The notes: generated by a model not told the origin, from the sequence alone. Counted from the first letter of the stretch, positions 27,834 to 39,296 are shown. The stretch is DNA of 64,000 nt from an uncultured Psychromonas sp. (GCF_947489755.1 NZ_CANLFB010000001.1:1-64000); one strand, 5' to 3'. Numbers and translations: made by a program.

Positions 27834-28787
27834 GTGGAAAAACTAAAAATAATTTTTGCAGGCACGCCTGATTTTGCTGCCAATCATTTACAAGCACTGA
27901 TCGACGCTGAATTTGATGTCGTTGCTGTTTATAGTCAACCAGATCGTCCAGCTGGGCGCGGTAAAAAGTTGACAGCAAGCGCAGTAAAAGAAGTGGCACT
28001 CGCAAATGATATTGCTGTTTATCAACCAGAAAACTTTAAACAAAGCGATAGTGTTGAACAACTTGCTGCATTAAATGCAGACTTAATGATCGTGGTGGCT
28101 TATGGGTTAATTTTACCTACGAGTGTATTAACCACGCCTCGTCTAGGTTGTTTAAATGTTCATGGTTCATTATTGCCAAGATGGCGAGGTGCTGCACCTT
28201 TCCAACGTGCTATTTGGGCGGGTGATAAAGAAACCGGTGTGACGATTATGCAAATGGATGAAGGGCTTGATACTGGTGATATGCTTAAGAAAGTAAGTTG
28301 CCCTATTGATGCGCATGAAACCAGTGCATCTCTTTATGCGAAAGTTGCAAAGCAGGCGCCCGCTGTTTTAATTGAAACCATTAATCAATTACAAGCTGGT
28401 GAGTTAGTGGCAGAAAAGCAAGATGAAAATGCTGCTACTTATGCGAAAAAATTAAGTAAAGTCGAAGCGCAAATTAATTGGCAAGACGATGCGCAATTTA
28501 TTGACCGCTGTATTCGTGCTTTTAATCCGTGGCCAATCAGTCATTTTGAATGGGCAGGGCAAGTCATTAAAGTACACCAAGCTAAAATCGTTGATACTGA
28601 AACCACTGCCATTGCAGGTGCTGTCTTAAAAGTCGACAAGCAAGGTATTCAAGTAGCGACGGGTAAAGGTGTTTTAAATCTAGAAATAATTCAATTAGCA
28701 GGTAAAAAAGCGATGCCTGTCGCAGATGTTTTAAACTCTCGTCATGATCTGTTTAGCACATCAAGCAACTTACTCGAACAAGGTTAA
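27834..28787 (+). CDS. fmt: Methionyl-tRNA formyltransferase
   Basis: 317 residues. Formylates initiator Met-t[16 protein letters not shown] at 110-122 is the formyl-tetrahydrofolate site. The start is GTG, with AAGG 8 nt upstream. It lies 30 bp after def. Confidence 0.95.
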   Translation: MEKLKIIFAGTPDFAANHLQALIDAEFDVVAVYSQPDRPAGRGKKLTASAVKEVALANDIAVYQPENFKQSDSVEQLAALNADLMIVVAYGLILPTSVLTTPRLGCLNVHGSLLPRWRGAAPFQRAIWAGDKETGVTIMQMDEGLDTGDMLKKVSCPIDAHETSASLYAKVAKQAPAVLIETINQLQAGELVAEKQDENAATYAKKLSKVEAQINWQDDAQFIDRCIRAFNPWPISHFEWAGQVIKVHQAKIVDTETTAIAGAVLKVDKQGIQVATGKGVLNLEIIQLAGKKAMPVADVLNSRHDLFSTSSNLLEQG

Positions 28788-28793
28788 TAATAA

Positions 28794-30092
28794 ATGAATG
28801 TACGTGCGATTGCCGCTAAAGTATTAAATCAAGTGGTAGAAAAGGGGCAATCGTTATCACAAGCATTGCCTGCGATTCAACAAGACCTCACCCCTAAAGA
28901 TAAAGCTTTAGTACAAATGCTGTGTTACGGAGTATTACGTACTCTGCCTCGCTTAGATTTTTTCTGTCGTTCATTAATGAAAAAGCCATTAACCGGTAAA
29001 CAACGTGATTTACACTTTCTGATTTTAGTCGGTATTTATCAGTTGTTGTATACCCGTATTCCAAGCCATGCAGCTGTTGGTGAAACGGTTAACGGTGCTA
29101 AAGCCCTTAAAAAACCTGCATTAAAAGGCATGATCAATGGCGTGTTACGTAGTTTTTTACGCGAACAAGAAAGCTTAATTGAGCAAGCCGATCAACAACC
29201 TGCATTATTATATTGTCACCCAAGTTGGTTAGTTAAACGTCTTCAAGCAGCTTATGGCGAAGAAAAAGCAGCGCAAATCATGACGGACAATAATCAACAA
29301 GCGCCAATGTGGTTGCGTGTAAATTCACGCTTTCATGATCGTGAACAATATCTTGCTCTATTAACAGAGCAAGATAAAAAGGCAGACATTGCAGAGGGTA
29401 ATGACAATGCATTATGTTTAGAAAATGCCTGTGATGTTTACCAGTTACCTGGGTTCTCTGAAGGTTGGGTGTCAGTGCAAGATGGCGCTGCGCAATTAGC
29501 TGCACATTATTTAGATGCACAGCCTAATGACTTGGTGTTAGATGCTTGTTCTGCGCCTGGTGGCAAAACCGTTCATACGTTAGAGCTACAACCAAAGCTT
29601 AAACAAATGGTGGCCGTTGATTTTGATGAAAAGCGTTTATTACGTGTTAAAGAAAATTTAGAAAGGTTGAATCTAGAAGCGACTGTTATTCACGGAGATG
29701 CATCTAAACCTGATGAATGGTGGTCTGGTGAACAGTTTGATCGCATTCTATGTGATGCACCTTGTAGTGCGACGGGCGTTATTCGCCGTCATCCTGATAT
29801 TCGCTGGTTAAGACGTGATAGCGATATTAGTGAATTAGTGTCGTTGCAAAAGCATATTTTGAGCGCATTATGGAAAAAATTGAAACCGGGCGGTGTGTTG
29901 CTCTATGCAACGTGTTCTATTTTGCCCGATGAAAACGATCTACAAATCAAAGACTTTTTAGAAAATACAAATGATGCATCATTAATTCCATTATCTGCAC
30001 AAAATAATGATGCAATAAAAAGTCGCCAAATTTTGCCTAATGAGCAAAAAATGGATGGATTTTATTACGCGAAACTACAAAAAGCGTTATAA
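28794..30092 (+). CDS. rsmB: 16S rRNA m5C967 methyltransferase
   Basis: 432 residues. An N-terminal NusB-like RNA-binding domain (about 1-130) precedes the methyltransferase: LDACSAPGGKTVHTLEL, catalytic-region CDAPCSATGVIRRHPDIRW, and YATCSILPDEN. Only 6 nt from fmt. Confidence 0.95.
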   Translation: MNVRAIAAKVLNQVVEKGQSLSQALPAIQQDLTPKDKALVQMLCYGVLRTLPRLDFFCRSLMKKPLTGKQRDLHFLILVGIYQLLYTRIPSHAAVGETVNGAKALKKPALKGMINGVLRSFLREQESLIEQADQQPALLYCHPSWLVKRLQAAYGEEKAAQIMTDNNQQAPMWLRVNSRFHDREQYLALLTEQDKKADIAEGNDNALCLENACDVYQLPGFSEGWVSVQDGAAQLAAHYLDAQPNDLVLDACSAPGGKTVHTLELQPKLKQMVAVDFDEKRLLRVKENLERLNLEATVIHGDASKPDEWWSGEQFDRILCDAPCSATGVIRRHPDIRWLRRDSDISELVSLQKHILSALWKKLKPGGVLLYATCSILPDENDLQIKDFLENTNDASLIPLSAQNNDAIKSRQILPNEQKMDGFYYAKLQKAL

Positions 30093-30127
30093 AAACAGCA
30101 ACATCAATCGATAAGCAGTGAGATAAA

Positions 30128-31504
30128 ATGAAAATTATTATTTTAGGTGCAGGGCAAGTAGGTGCTTCTTTAGCTGAAAACCTGGTTGGCGAAAATAACG
30201 ATATCACCGTAGTTGATGAAAACCACGAAGCCTTACAAGAACTACAAGATCGATTTGATTTGCGCGTAGTGCAAGGCAGTGCTTCTAGTCCACATACATT
30301 GGGCGATGCTGGTGCCATTGATGCTGACATGTTAATTGCGGTGACTAACAGTGACGAAATTAACATGGTTGCCTGCCAAATCGCTTTTACATTATTTAAT
30401 GTACCTAAAAAAATAGCGCGTATTCGCTCTCAAAGTGTCGTGATGCACGAAAAAGAGCTCTTTAATAAAGATGCTTTCCCGATTGACCATATTATTGCAC
30501 CAGAAAAGTTAGTAAGTGATTACATTGCACAACTAATAGAATATCCGGGTGCACTTCAAGTGGCTAACTTCGCAAATGGTAAAGTTGGGCTGGTGGCGAT
30601 TCGTGCCTATTATGGTGGTTCGTTAGTAGGTAATGCTATTTCTGCTTTAAAAGAGCATATGCCTAATATCGAAGCGCGTGTAGCTGCAATATTTAGACGT
30701 GGTAAAGCGATTCGCCCACAAGGCACAACGATTATCGAAGCTGATGATGAGGTGTTCTTTATTACTGCGAGTCCAAATATTCGTGCAATTATGGGTGAGA
30801 TGCAAAAGCTTGAACATCCTTATAAACGGATCATGATTGTCGGTGGTGGTTATATTGGCGAAAGCTTAGCGAAACGCTTAGAAAAAGAAAACTCAGTCAA
30901 ATTGATCGAGAAAAACTACAGCCGTGCTGAATATTTGTCTGAAACATTATCGAACACGATTGTTTTTTGTGGTGACTCATCAGATCAAGATTTACTACTT
31001 GAAGAGCATATTGACCAAACAGACTTATTTATTACCGTCACCAATGATGATGAAGCGAATATCATGTCTGCGATGTTGGCAAAGCGTTTAGGTGCACGTA
31101 AAGCGATGGTATTGATTCAACGTACTGCTTACGTCGATTTGATCCAAGGGAATATCCTCGATATTGCCATCTCACCGCAACAAGCAACATTATCGGCCTT
31201 ATTAACACATGTACGTAAAGCCGATTTAAAACATGTTTATTCACTGCGTGAAGGGCTAGCTGAAGCGATTGAGATTGTTGCGCGAGGCGACAGTATGACA
31301 TCTAAAGTAGTGGGCAAAGAAATTTCCCAATTAAAACTCCCTAAAGGAACCAGTGTTGGCGCTATTGTGCGTGATGAACAGGTACTGATTGCACATGATG
31401 ACACGGTAATAGAAACCGATGACCACGTTATCCTATTCTTAGTGAATAAAAAGTACATCAGTGATATTGAAAAACTATTCCAACCAAGTCCGTTCTTCTT
31501 GTAA
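30128..31504 (+). CDS. trkA: Trk potassium transporter NAD-binding regulator
   Basis: 458 residues, two RCK units in tandem: [19 protein letters not shown] at the start and [17 protein letters not shown] near 235, each followed by a TrkA-C domain. Cytoplasmic gate regulator of the TrkH channel encoded next. Confidence 0.95.
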   Translation: MKIIILGAGQVGASLAENLVGENNDITVVDENHEALQELQDRFDLRVVQGSASSPHTLGDAGAIDADMLIAVTNSDEINMVACQIAFTLFNVPKKIARIRSQSVVMHEKELFNKDAFPIDHIIAPEKLVSDYIAQLIEYPGALQVANFANGKVGLVAIRAYYGGSLVGNAISALKEHMPNIEARVAAIFRRGKAIRPQGTTIIEADDEVFFITASPNIRAIMGEMQKLEHPYKRIMIVGGGYIGESLAKRLEKENSVKLIEKNYSRAEYLSETLSNTIVFCGDSSDQDLLLEEHIDQTDLFITVTNDDEANIMSAMLAKRLGARKAMVLIQRTAYVDLIQGNILDIAISPQQATLSALLTHVRKADLKHVYSLREGLAEAIEIVARGDSMTSKVVGKEISQLKLPKGTSVGAIVRDEQVLIAHDDTVIETDDHVILFLVNKKYISDIEKLFQPSPFFL

Positions 31505-31514
31505 GAGAGACTAG

Positions 31515-32960
31515 ATGAACTATCGTCCACTGTTTTTTATCACGGGGTTAGTACTGTCAAAAATGGCAGTATTTATGTATTTCCCCATGATATTAGCTTT
31601 TTATTACCAATCTTTTGGTGGGATGGAGTTCTTAGCGTCAATCATCATTACACATCTAGCATCGTTCGCTTTCTTATACATTGGTGGTGAAACTAATCGC
31701 TCCCATTTGGGGGTGAAAGAAATGTTTATGCTGACCACTGGGGTGTGGATCTTAGCGAGTTTATTTGCCGCCTTGCCCTTTGTGTTTATTCAACATATTA
31801 GTTATAGCGACGCCTTCTTTGAAACCATGTCTGGCATTACAACCACGGGTAGTACGGTATTACATGGTTTAGATACCATGCACCCAAGCATTTTATTATG
31901 GCGATCTATTCTGCAATGGTTAGGCGGGGTAGGTTTCATTGTTATGGGGGTTGCGATATTACCGTTTTTAAATGTCGGTGGTATGCGCTTATTCCAAACG
32001 GAATCTTCCGATTGGTCTGATAAATCGTCCTCCAAAACACGCCGTGTTGCGTTAGATATTTTGCTTGTCTATGTTTCTTTAACCGTTTGTTGCTTTGTTG
32101 GTTATCGTTTTGCTGGAATGGAAAACTTCGATGCAGTAAATCACGCGATGACCACCATCTCTACGGGAGGTTACTCAACCTCTGATAGCTCAATGGGGCA
32201 TTTCTCACATTTTGCCCATTGGAACGCTATTATCTTTATGTTTCTAGGTGGACTGCCTTTTCTGTTGATGATTAGAGGAATGAAACAAAAATCGCTACAG
32301 CCGTTATGGAAAGATGCTCAAATTCAAGGTTTTGCCTTGTTGGTGACTGTTTGTTCATTAAGTTTAAGTGCTTATTTAGTCATGAGTGACCAATTTTCAT
32401 GGGCAGATGCGATTCGCTTAAGTGTTTTTAATGTGGTTTCAGTCGTTACAACCACAGGTTTTGGATTAGATGATTTCCTTACTTGGGGTGATTTTAGTTT
32501 AATTGTCTTTAGTGGATTATTGTTTACTGGCGCCTGTTCGGGATCAACCTCTGGTGGGATGAAAATATTCCGCTTTCAAATTGCTTTCAGTCTTTTAAAG
32601 CGTCACTTAATGTTATTAATGCATCCTCATGCTTTGTTTCCTCAAAAATACAATAATCGTAAAGTCAGTGATGAAATTCTACGTTCATTAGTTGCCTTTG
32701 TGATTGCTTATATGACGACGATTGGCGTTTCTACTCTGTTGTTGACCTTATTTGGCTCTCATTCCATGGTGGCATTAACCGCCTCAATTACTGCTGTTTC
32801 TAATGTTGGTCCTGGTTTAGTTGAATCAATTGGCCCATCGGGTAACTTTGCTGCGCTGCCAGACCCTTCTAAGTGGGTTTTATCTATTGGTATGTTAATG
32901 GGACGTTTAGAGATTTTAACGGTCGCAGTGATGCTTACTCGTCATTTTTGGCGTCGATAA
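31515..32960 (+). CDS. trkH: Trk potassium uptake channel TrkH
   Basis: 481-residue inner-membrane protein with four pore repeats; selectivity-filter segments MSGITTTGST, TTISTGGYST, SVVTTTGFGLD and SAVSNVGPGL are visible. Ten bases after trkA, so one operon makes both subunits. Confidence 0.94.
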   Translation: MNYRPLFFITGLVLSKMAVFMYFPMILAFYYQSFGGMEFLASIIITHLASFAFLYIGGETNRSHLGVKEMFMLTTGVWILASLFAALPFVFIQHISYSDAFFETMSGITTTGSTVLHGLDTMHPSILLWRSILQWLGGVGFIVMGVAILPFLNVGGMRLFQTESSDWSDKSSSKTRRVALDILLVYVSLTVCCFVGYRFAGMENFDAVNHAMTTISTGGYSTSDSSMGHFSHFAHWNAIIFMFLGGLPFLLMIRGMKQKSLQPLWKDAQIQGFALLVTVCSLSLSAYLVMSDQFSWADAIRLSVFNVVSVVTTTGFGLDDFLTWGDFSLIVFSGLLFTGACSGSTSGGMKIFRFQIAFSLLKRHLMLLMHPHALFPQKYNNRKVSDEILRSLVAFVIAYMTTIGVSTLLLTLFGSHSMVALTASITAVSNVGPGLVESIGPSGNFAALPDPSKWVLSIGMLMGRLEILTVAVMLTRHFWRR

Positions 32961-33037
32961 GTCTAGCGGATCCCTTTAACTATTTACTAGCAATGACTCC
33001 ACCAGCAATGAATGTTCACTCGCTTTCAAGGTAAATA

Positions 33038-33928
33038 ATGATTAATCAAAAACACTTAAATACCTTTATGAAATTGGTTGAGACTAAGCACTTTACGCAT
33101 ACTGCCGAACAGCTGTTTATGACTCAACCTGGCGTGACACAACACATCAAAAAACTCGAAAAGCATTTTAATACTTTGCTATTAGCCCGTTATGGTAAAC
33201 AGTTTGAATTAACCTTGGCAGGTGAAAAGCTTTATCAAATGGGATTAAGTGTGCGTGCGTTAGAAGAGCAGCTAAGTGAAAGCATTAATCATGATGATCC
33301 GACACAAGGTATTTGCTCAATAACTTGCTCTGGCGCACTCGCTAATTTTCTTTACCCTTATTTTGTGCAGCAACAAAGTGTGCATCCTAAACTAAGTGTT
33401 TTTGTTGAAGCGGCGCCTAATCAGAATATTATTAATGACTTACTCAGTAACAAAATAGATTTAGGGATCGTGACCCGACAAACAGAGCATGAACAACTAA
33501 AACAAACGCTGGTGGGTTATGAAGAGCTACAGCTGGTGTTACCTGCGAATGCAGATGTAGACTTAGCGCAAGGTTGGAATTTTTCTGCTCTTAACCAACT
33601 TGGATTTATTAATCATCCCGATGGTTTGCACTTCCTTGAAAAGGTTTTCTCAAGCAACTTTACGGCAGACTATAAAGGCCCTAGCAGCCTTAATATTAAA
33701 GGTTACGTGAATCAATTACAGCAAATACTACTGCCCGTTGCGCAAGGGGTTGGATACACTATTTTACAAAAGCGTGCAGTGCAGCAATTTAGTCAACCAC
33801 AGCAATTAAAGGTACTGCCATTAACTTATGCAGTTCAAGAGTCTCTGTATTTAACTCAAAAACGTTATCGTCAATTGCCTTCACGCTACCAATGGTTTGA
33901 AAATAAAATAAAGCAGCTTTTAGGATGA
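33038..33928 (+). CDS. LysR-family transcriptional regulator
   Basis: 296 residues. HTH at the N-terminus (FTHTAEQLFMTQPGVTQHIKKLEK) and a periplasmic-binding-protein-like sensor domain. Neighbours (trkH, rmuC) give no hint of its target. Codon use looks like the surroundings. Confidence 0.85.
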   Translation: MINQKHLNTFMKLVETKHFTHTAEQLFMTQPGVTQHIKKLEKHFNTLLLARYGKQFELTLAGEKLYQMGLSVRALEEQLSESINHDDPTQGICSITCSGALANFLYPYFVQQQSVHPKLSVFVEAAPNQNIINDLLSNKIDLGIVTRQTEHEQLKQTLVGYEELQLVLPANADVDLAQGWNFSALNQLGFINHPDGLHFLEKVFSSNFTADYKGPSSLNIKGYVNQLQQILLPVAQGVGYTILQKRAVQQFSQPQQLKVLPLTYAVQESLYLTQKRYRQLPSRYQWFENKIKQLLG

Positions 33929-33947
33929 AGGAATTGTTTAGCTAGCG

Positions 33948-35306
33948 CTATTCACTCAACTGCTCTGGATCTGGGTTCTGCTGGGTAAGCTGATCTGCGA
34001 TAGGGCGCTTAATCGGGACACCTAAGCCTTTTAATTGCTCTGCCTGTTGTATCACGTTGCCACGTCCAGAACTAAGCTGCTTGAGTGCGCTATGGTAGGT
34101 TTTTTGTGCTTTATCTATCTGAGAGCCGACTTCTAAGAAGTTATCACTGAATAAACGCAATTTATCGTATAATTTACTCGCTTGCTGTGCGATTAACTGA
34201 CCATTATTTTCCTGACGTTGAAAACGCCATAAGTTTTCAATCGTACGTAGTGCAATCATTAAGTTACTTGGGCTGGCTAATAAAATATTATTGTCTAACG
34301 CTAATTGTACTAAGCTAGGATCATGCTCTAAAGCAACAATAAAGGCAGGTTCAACAGCCACAAATAACAGTACATAATCCAAGGTGTTGGCACCAATTAA
34401 GTCCTGATAATCCTTTTTACCTAACCCTCTAATATGTTGTCTTATCGATAAACAATGCGCATCGATCGCTTGTTTCTGCTCACCTACATCTTGGCTATTG
34501 AAGTAGCGTTCATAAGCGACTAAAGAAACCTTAGAGTCGATAATAATATTGCGTTGTTGTGGTAAGTTAACAATTACGTCGGGTAAGAACCGTTGTCCTT
34601 TACTGTCTTTTAAATTGACTTGCGTTGCGTACTCATGACCTTCGCGTAACCCTGAGTTTTCTAAAATTCGCTGTAAAACGACCTCGCCCCAATTACCTTG
34701 CTGTTTATTATCGCCTTTTAAAGCGTTTGTTAGGTTTTGTGTTTCTTGATGCATTAAGTTATTCAGGTTAGCAAGCTGGTCAATTTCGCGCTTTAAATTA
34801 AAACGCTCTTTGCTTTCATTAACGTAACAATCAGTTACTTGTTTTTTAAAGCCTTCCAACTGCGTACTTAATGGATCTAACAACTGCTTAATAGACTGCT
34901 CATTCAATTGCTTAAATTGCGTGGATTTATCGTGAAAAATACGTTGTGATAATACTTCAAATTGTTGGTTTAACTTTTCTTCTGTTGCCCGCTGGTCGCG
35001 TAAACGCTGTTCGCCAGCTTGTAATCGAATATCTGATTCTCTAACGCGTGTAGTTAATTTGCTCACTTGTGCTTGTAAGCTTTCATTGTGCAGCGATAAA
35101 TCATCTATTTTACTTTCTTGAGCTTCATTTTGTTGGGTTTGATGTTGTAGGTTTTGTTCTGTTAGCTTTAACGTGAGATGTTGTTCCGCTAAGGCTTTTT
35201 TAGTACGAGATAAGCTATTGAAGGTAAATAATAAAACGATCAACAGTAGGGTGCTTAATAGACCAATCAACAAGAGAGCATTGTTTGCTAATAAATCCGC
35301 AGACAT
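33948..35306 (-). CDS. rmuC: RmuC-type DNA recombination protein
   Basis: 452 residues. N-terminal membrane anchor (about 10-28), a long coiled coil (about 30-190), then the nuclease-like RmuC domain with GNWGEVVLQRILENSGL, LPDVIVNLPQQRNIIIDSKVSL and YVLLFVAVEPAF. In E. coli RmuC limits inversion at short inverted repeats. Cotranscribed with the preceding small membrane gene (gap one base). Confidence 0.9.
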   Translation of the reverse strand: MSADLLANNALLLIGLLSTLLLIVLLFTFNSLSRTKKALAEQHLTLKLTEQNLQHQTQQNEAQESKIDDLSLHNESLQAQVSKLTTRVRESDIRLQAGEQRLRDQRATEEKLNQQFEVLSQRIFHDKSTQFKQLNEQSIKQLLDPLSTQLEGFKKQVTDCYVNESKERFNLKREIDQLANLNNLMHQETQNLTNALKGDNKQQGNWGEVVLQRILENSGLREGHEYATQVNLKDSKGQRFLPDVIVNLPQQRNIIIDSKVSLVAYERYFNSQDVGEQKQAIDAHCLSIRQHIRGLGKKDYQDLIGANTLDYVLLFVAVEPAFIVALEHDPSLVQLALDNNILLASPSNLMIALRTIENLWRFQRQENNGQLIAQQASKLYDKLRLFSDNFLEVGSQIDKAQKTYHSALKQLSSGRGNVIQQAEQLKGLGVPIKRPIADQLTQQNPDPEQLSE

Positions 35307-35307
35307 T

Positions 35308-35559
35308 TTAATATTCCATTCTTTTTAATGCGCTTATCACATGCGGGTTAAGTCTGTTCCAGCAAAGCAGAAAAGCTAAATAAATAGCAAAAACAATCCA
35401 CTTATGTAAATTTTTACCCAAGTCTAAATCTTCAAAAGCAAACGGGCCATAATAGCTATCCATGATTTTTACATAAATAGCCATAATCACAGGTAAGATC
35501 AAAACTGTTAATAATTTCCAAACTAAAGACAAAGCTTGAGTAAGCGGGGTATTTAACAT
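35308..35559 (-). CDS. Small inner-membrane protein upstream of rmuC
   Basis: 83 residues from the ATG at 35559 (MLNTPLTQALSLVWK), preceded by GGAAA; the frame extends to 35610 without a better site. Two hydrophobic helices (about 14-32 and 52-72). I do not recognise the family. Confidence 0.65.
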   Translation of the reverse strand: MLNTPLTQALSLVWKLLTVLILPVIMAIYVKIMDSYYGPFAFEDLDLGKNLHKWIVFAIYLAFLLCWNRLNPHVISALKRMEY

Positions 35560-35836
35560 GCACTTTCCAATCGATAATTGATGAACTGTAACTTTAAACA
35601 GTAATCCCATATAAGTGAATAGATAACTGTAAAAATAGAAGAGTAATGCAGGAATTGATCACCGTATTAATAATAAACAATCAATGCATTATTATGCCGT
35701 TTTCAATTAAATAATTGCCTATTTAGAGTTAAATATCGTACTTGTGCATGTTTATGCATATTTGTGCGTGATATTTACAAGGAAATGAATTAAAGTGCAC
35801 AATTAATTAATTTAAAACTAATATCAGGGGAAGTTT

Positions 35837-37669
35837 ATGTGCGGTATCGTTGGTGCAGTTGCGCAAAGAGAAGTATCTGAAATTTTAATCGAAGGTCTAA
35901 AAAAATTAGAATATCGTGGTTATGACTCAGCAGGTGTCGCCATTGTTGATAGCGAAGGTAAATTAACTCGTGTTCGTCGTTTAGGTAAAGTGAAAGAATT
36001 AGCCGATGCTGTTGAAGATATGCAAGCAATGGGCGGAACAGGTATTGCGCACACTCGTTGGGCAACACATGGTGAACCTTCTGAAGTTAATGCACATCCG
36101 CATGTTTCAGCAGACATTTCTATTGTACATAACGGCATTATCGAAAATCATGAGCCGCTACGTGAGTTATTGCAACAACGTGGTTATATTTTTAAATCTC
36201 AAACAGATACTGAAGTCATCGCACATTTAGTTGAATGGGAATTAAGAACATCAACTTCATTACGTGAAGCAGTCCAAAAAGCGGTACCTCAATTAGAAGG
36301 TGCTTACGGCATGGTGGCATTAGATAGCCGTGACCCATCTCGTTTAGTCGTAGCACGTTCAGGCAGCCCAATTGTTATCGGTCATGGTATCGGTGAAAAC
36401 TTCCTCGCATCTGATCAATTAGCACTTTTAAACGTAACACGTCGTTTTACTTACCTTGAAGAAGGTGATGTTGCTGAAATTACGCGTCGTGAAGTCAGTG
36501 TTTTTGATGTAAACGGTCAGTCAATTGAACGTGAAGTGATTGAATCTACTGTTGAGCATGATGCAGGTAGTAAAGGTAAGTACCGTCACTTCATGCAAAA
36601 AGAAATTTTTGAACAACCTACTGCACTATTAAGTGCGTTAGAAGGTCGTATCAATGAAGATAGCATCGTTGTTGAAAGCATTGGTGCAGGCGCAAAAGAG
36701 ATTTTATCTAAAGTACAACATGTTCAAATCATTGCTTGTGGTACATCATACAACTCAGGTATGGCTGCTCGTTACTGGTTTGAGTCACTTGCTGGTGTAA
36801 GTTGTGATGTTGAAATCGCTTCTGAATTCCGTTACCGCGACTTTGTTGTTCGTCCAAACAGCTTATTACTCACACTTTCTCAATCAGGCGAAACCGCTGA
36901 TACATTAGCCGCATTACGCTTAGCGAAAGAGAAAGGCTACATGTCTGCCATGTCAATTTGTAACGTGTCTGGTTCTTCATTAGTACGTGAATCTGACTTA
37001 GCATTTATGACACGTGCAGGAACTGAAATCGGCGTAGCATCAACTAAAGCATTCACCACACAACTTGCTGCCATGTTGATTCTAGTCACAGCGATCGGTA
37101 AAGAGCAAGGCACGATTAATAAGCAGAAAGAAACTGAAATTGTGCACGCTTTACATACATTGCCTGCGCAAATTGAAAAAGCATTAGCGTTCGATAAAGA
37201 AATTGAAGCGTTAGCACCAGACTTTGCAGATAAACACCATACGCTATTTTTAGGCCGCGGTGAGTATTACCCAATCGCGATGGAAGCGGCACTGAAACTT
37301 AAAGAGATTTCTTACATTCACGCTGAAGCTTATGCAGCAGGTGAGCTAAAACATGGTCCATTAGCACTAGTTGATGCCGATATGCCTGTTGTTGTTGTCG
37401 CGCCTAACAATGACTTGTTAGAAAAGCTGAAATCAAACGTTGAAGAAGTACGTGCACGTGGCGGTTTATTGTATGTGTTTGCAGATGCGAACTCAGGGTT
37501 TGAAGCATGTGACGGTATGAAGATTATTTCACTACCTCACGTAGACCCAATCATTGCACCAATCTTCCATACAGTGCCGATGCAATTACTGTCTTACCAT
37601 ATCGCCTTAATCAAAGGCACGGATGTTGACCAACCACGTAACCTAGCAAAAGCGGTTACAGTAGAATAA
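35837..37669 (+). CDS. glmS: Glutamine-fructose-6-phosphate aminotransferase (isomerizing)
   Basis: 610 residues (E. coli 609). Makes glucosamine-6-phosphate, the entry to peptidoglycan and LPS amino sugars. N-terminal Ntn glutaminase with catalytic Cys after Met1 ([12 protein letters not shown]), then two SIS domains ([19 protein letters not shown]) and the C-terminal [18 protein letters not shown] precedes the ATG. No glmU nearby; no glmS ribozyme expected in this group and none seen. Confidence 0.96.
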   Translation: MCGIVGAVAQREVSEILIEGLKKLEYRGYDSAGVAIVDSEGKLTRVRRLGKVKELADAVEDMQAMGGTGIAHTRWATHGEPSEVNAHPHVSADISIVHNGIIENHEPLRELLQQRGYIFKSQTDTEVIAHLVEWELRTSTSLREAVQKAVPQLEGAYGMVALDSRDPSRLVVARSGSPIVIGHGIGENFLASDQLALLNVTRRFTYLEEGDVAEITRREVSVFDVNGQSIEREVIESTVEHDAGSKGKYRHFMQKEIFEQPTALLSALEGRINEDSIVVESIGAGAKEILSKVQHVQIIACGTSYNSGMAARYWFESLAGVSCDVEIASEFRYRDFVVRPNSLLLTLSQSGETADTLAALRLAKEKGYMSAMSICNVSGSSLVRESDLAFMTRAGTEIGVASTKAFTTQLAAMLILVTAIGKEQGTINKQKETEIVHALHTLPAQIEKALAFDKEIEALAPDFADKHHTLFLGRGEYYPIAMEAALKLKEISYIHAEAYAAGELKHGPLALVDADMPVVVVAPNNDLLEKLKSNVEEVRARGGLLYVFADANSGFEACDGMKIISLPHVDPIIAPIFHTVPMQLLSYHIALIKGTDVDQPRNLAKAVTVE

Positions 37670-37689
37670 GTTTTATTTATTCTAAATTA

Positions 37690-37716
37690 AAAAAGCCGAC
37701 GTCAGTCGGCTTTTTG
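37690..37716. terminator. Terminator after glmS
   Basis: AAAAAGCCGAC-GTCA-GTCGGCTTTTT, symmetrical, so it can also serve the convergent gene at 37764. Confidence 0.92.
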
Positions 37717-37763
37717 TTATCTAACGATCCAGCTTATTAATGGATCGATTATTTATTATTTAT

Positions 37764-38702
37764 CTATTTTGCTTTTGGAAGCGGAGAGCTTGCTTCAATC
37801 GGTTCAAGAATAATACGAATACCTTCCCTATTTTTAAAAATATCTTCTAGAGATTGTGTCTTATTTTTCAATTTTTGTTCCGCTGTTTCTTGGTACTTAT
37901 TACGACCCTTTAAATACTTACTCCATGATTTTGTAGCATCAGGGTGAACAAGTACTTCGTTATCCGCATCGACTAAGTAAACCAAAAAGTCAGTAGATTC
38001 CGTTAAATAACTGATAACACTGGTCATATCTAAATTGATGATCACCATGCCTGCAAATTTATCATTCAAGTATACGGGTGATGAAATCCTATAAGTTGGG
38101 TTAGGAACTTGCTCTATTTGCCCTAACTCTCTATTTAAATCAAAAGGTGAATGCCATACATCACCCGCGAGCGTGTTTGTCATTTCTATGAAATACTCTC
38201 GTTTACTTTTATTCTGAAGGGCTGATTCTTTTATGATGATCGGCGCTAAGCCTTTAGTTGATTGCTCAATACGGATTTTTTCTTGGCCATGATTATCTAT
38301 AAAACGAACTTGCATATAATATTTATTGATAGTGGCCGTCGTGAGAAAAAGTTCATTTAAGCTTTCTCGATCAGATTCATTATAGCCTGCTACATATGAA
38401 CTCATAAAAGGTGACTCAACGAGTGAAGTCACTAACCTTTCTTGTTGGCTAATGATGTGTTCTAAATACCCGCGTTTTATTTCAATCTCAGAGGCGGCTT
38501 TCACTTGTATAGTACTGTCGGTGTCTAAGGCGTTCGCTTTAGGTGCAATGAATCCGCTAAGTAAATTTGCAGTCAGTATCAGTAATAAGAACAGCCACGT
38601 TGAACTGCTCAATCGCCATAAAGTAAAAGCGTTGAATATATGATTATAATGTAAAGGTAACGCTTTTTTCAGTATTGTCGTGTGACTATGTTGATAATGC
38701 AT
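37764..38702 (-). CDS. Membrane-anchored double-Cache sensor domain without an output domain
   Basis: 312 residues. One membrane helix (about 33-55, STWLFLLLILTANLLSGF), then about 230 residues resembling a dCache_1 extracellular ligand-binding domain (QVRFIDNHGQEKIRIE.., YRISSPVYLNDKFAGMVIINLDM, VYLVDADNEVLVHPD). Such domains usually feed a GGDEF, kinase or chemotaxis domain through a second helix; here the protein ends after a short tail (EPIEASSPLPKAK). It could be a cut-down receptor or a sensor working with a partner. No remnant of an output domain follows. Confidence 0.7.
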   Translation of the reverse strand: MHYQHSHTTILKKALPLHYNHIFNAFTLWRLSSSTWLFLLLILTANLLSGFIAPKANALDTDSTIQVKAASEIEIKRGYLEHIISQQERLVTSLVESPFMSSYVAGYNESDRESLNELFLTTATINKYYMQVRFIDNHGQEKIRIEQSTKGLAPIIIKESALQNKSKREYFIEMTNTLAGDVWHSPFDLNRELGQIEQVPNPTYRISSPVYLNDKFAGMVIINLDMTSVISYLTESTDFLVYLVDADNEVLVHPDATKSWSKYLKGRNKYQETAEQKLKNKTQSLEDIFKNREGIRIILEPIEASSPLPKAK

Positions 38703-39257
38703 TGTGTGGTCTTCCCAATTAATTCGTACCAGTCATTACTACTATTCTCATCTATCGGAGACATGCTGAAGAATGTTGATAGTTAACAACCGCTGTTTAC
38801 GATAGTCATACTATTATCAAAAATAAGTAGAGCTACTTTATATCAATACATTGATGATTGCGAATAAAGTCAATATTGCTAAGTGTTATAACCCTTTTCA
38901 CCATACTCCTTTCAGGCTATCCATCGTTTGATTCATCATAATGAATATGAATTTTAGACGCTATGGAAGGTAATAGAAACATTATTATTATGTGATATTA
39001 GAGTCGTGATTGATCATAATAAAAGCGGTTGCTGTGTGATTTTAAACAATTCCTTTTCCTGACTTTATTTATTTTAGAATGAGAATCATTAGATATATAT
39101 CCTTCACCTCAGCTTAAAAACTTAAAGGAAATATCTTCCTGTATTTTCGAGGGCAATCCTTTACTCTTTTTACTAAACATCACATTGTTTATCATCTTAG
39201 GATTAATTCATATTTTTAGTGCTGTAGTGGTGTATTTTATGGTGAGTGATGGCGCAC
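38703..39257. other. Long non-coding stretch
   Basis: About 550 bp, A+T-rich. It holds a Fur-like sequence (39075-39093) and a 59-codon open stretch on the plus strand that lacks a good start and ends inside the attC-like sequence, so I do not call it a gene. Confidence 0.5.
39075..39093. promoter_or_regulatory. Fur-like sequence
   Basis: TAGAATGAGAATCATTAGA matches 14 of 19 positions of the Fur consensus. No gene starts directly downstream on either strand, so it may be a chance match or the relic of a lost iron gene. Confidence 0.3.
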
Positions 39258-39296
39258 AAGCTATTTTAGTTCCGCTTATAAAAGCCGCGTTATAGA
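39258..39296 (-). repeat. attC-like half site after the HIT gene
   Basis: On the minus strand TATAACGCGGC, then CGGAACTAAAATAGC. The stop codon of the HIT gene lies inside the first box, as it often does in integron cassettes. The second arm that would complete a foldable attC site was not found. Compare 39795-39840. Confidence 0.45.

Noticed and set aside
39117-39295. Plus-strand open stretch of about 59 codons with hydrophobic content ending VPLIKAAL
   Set aside because: There is no ATG, GTG or TTG with a ribosome site at its beginning, and its end is the antisense of the attC-like arm and the HIT gene stop.
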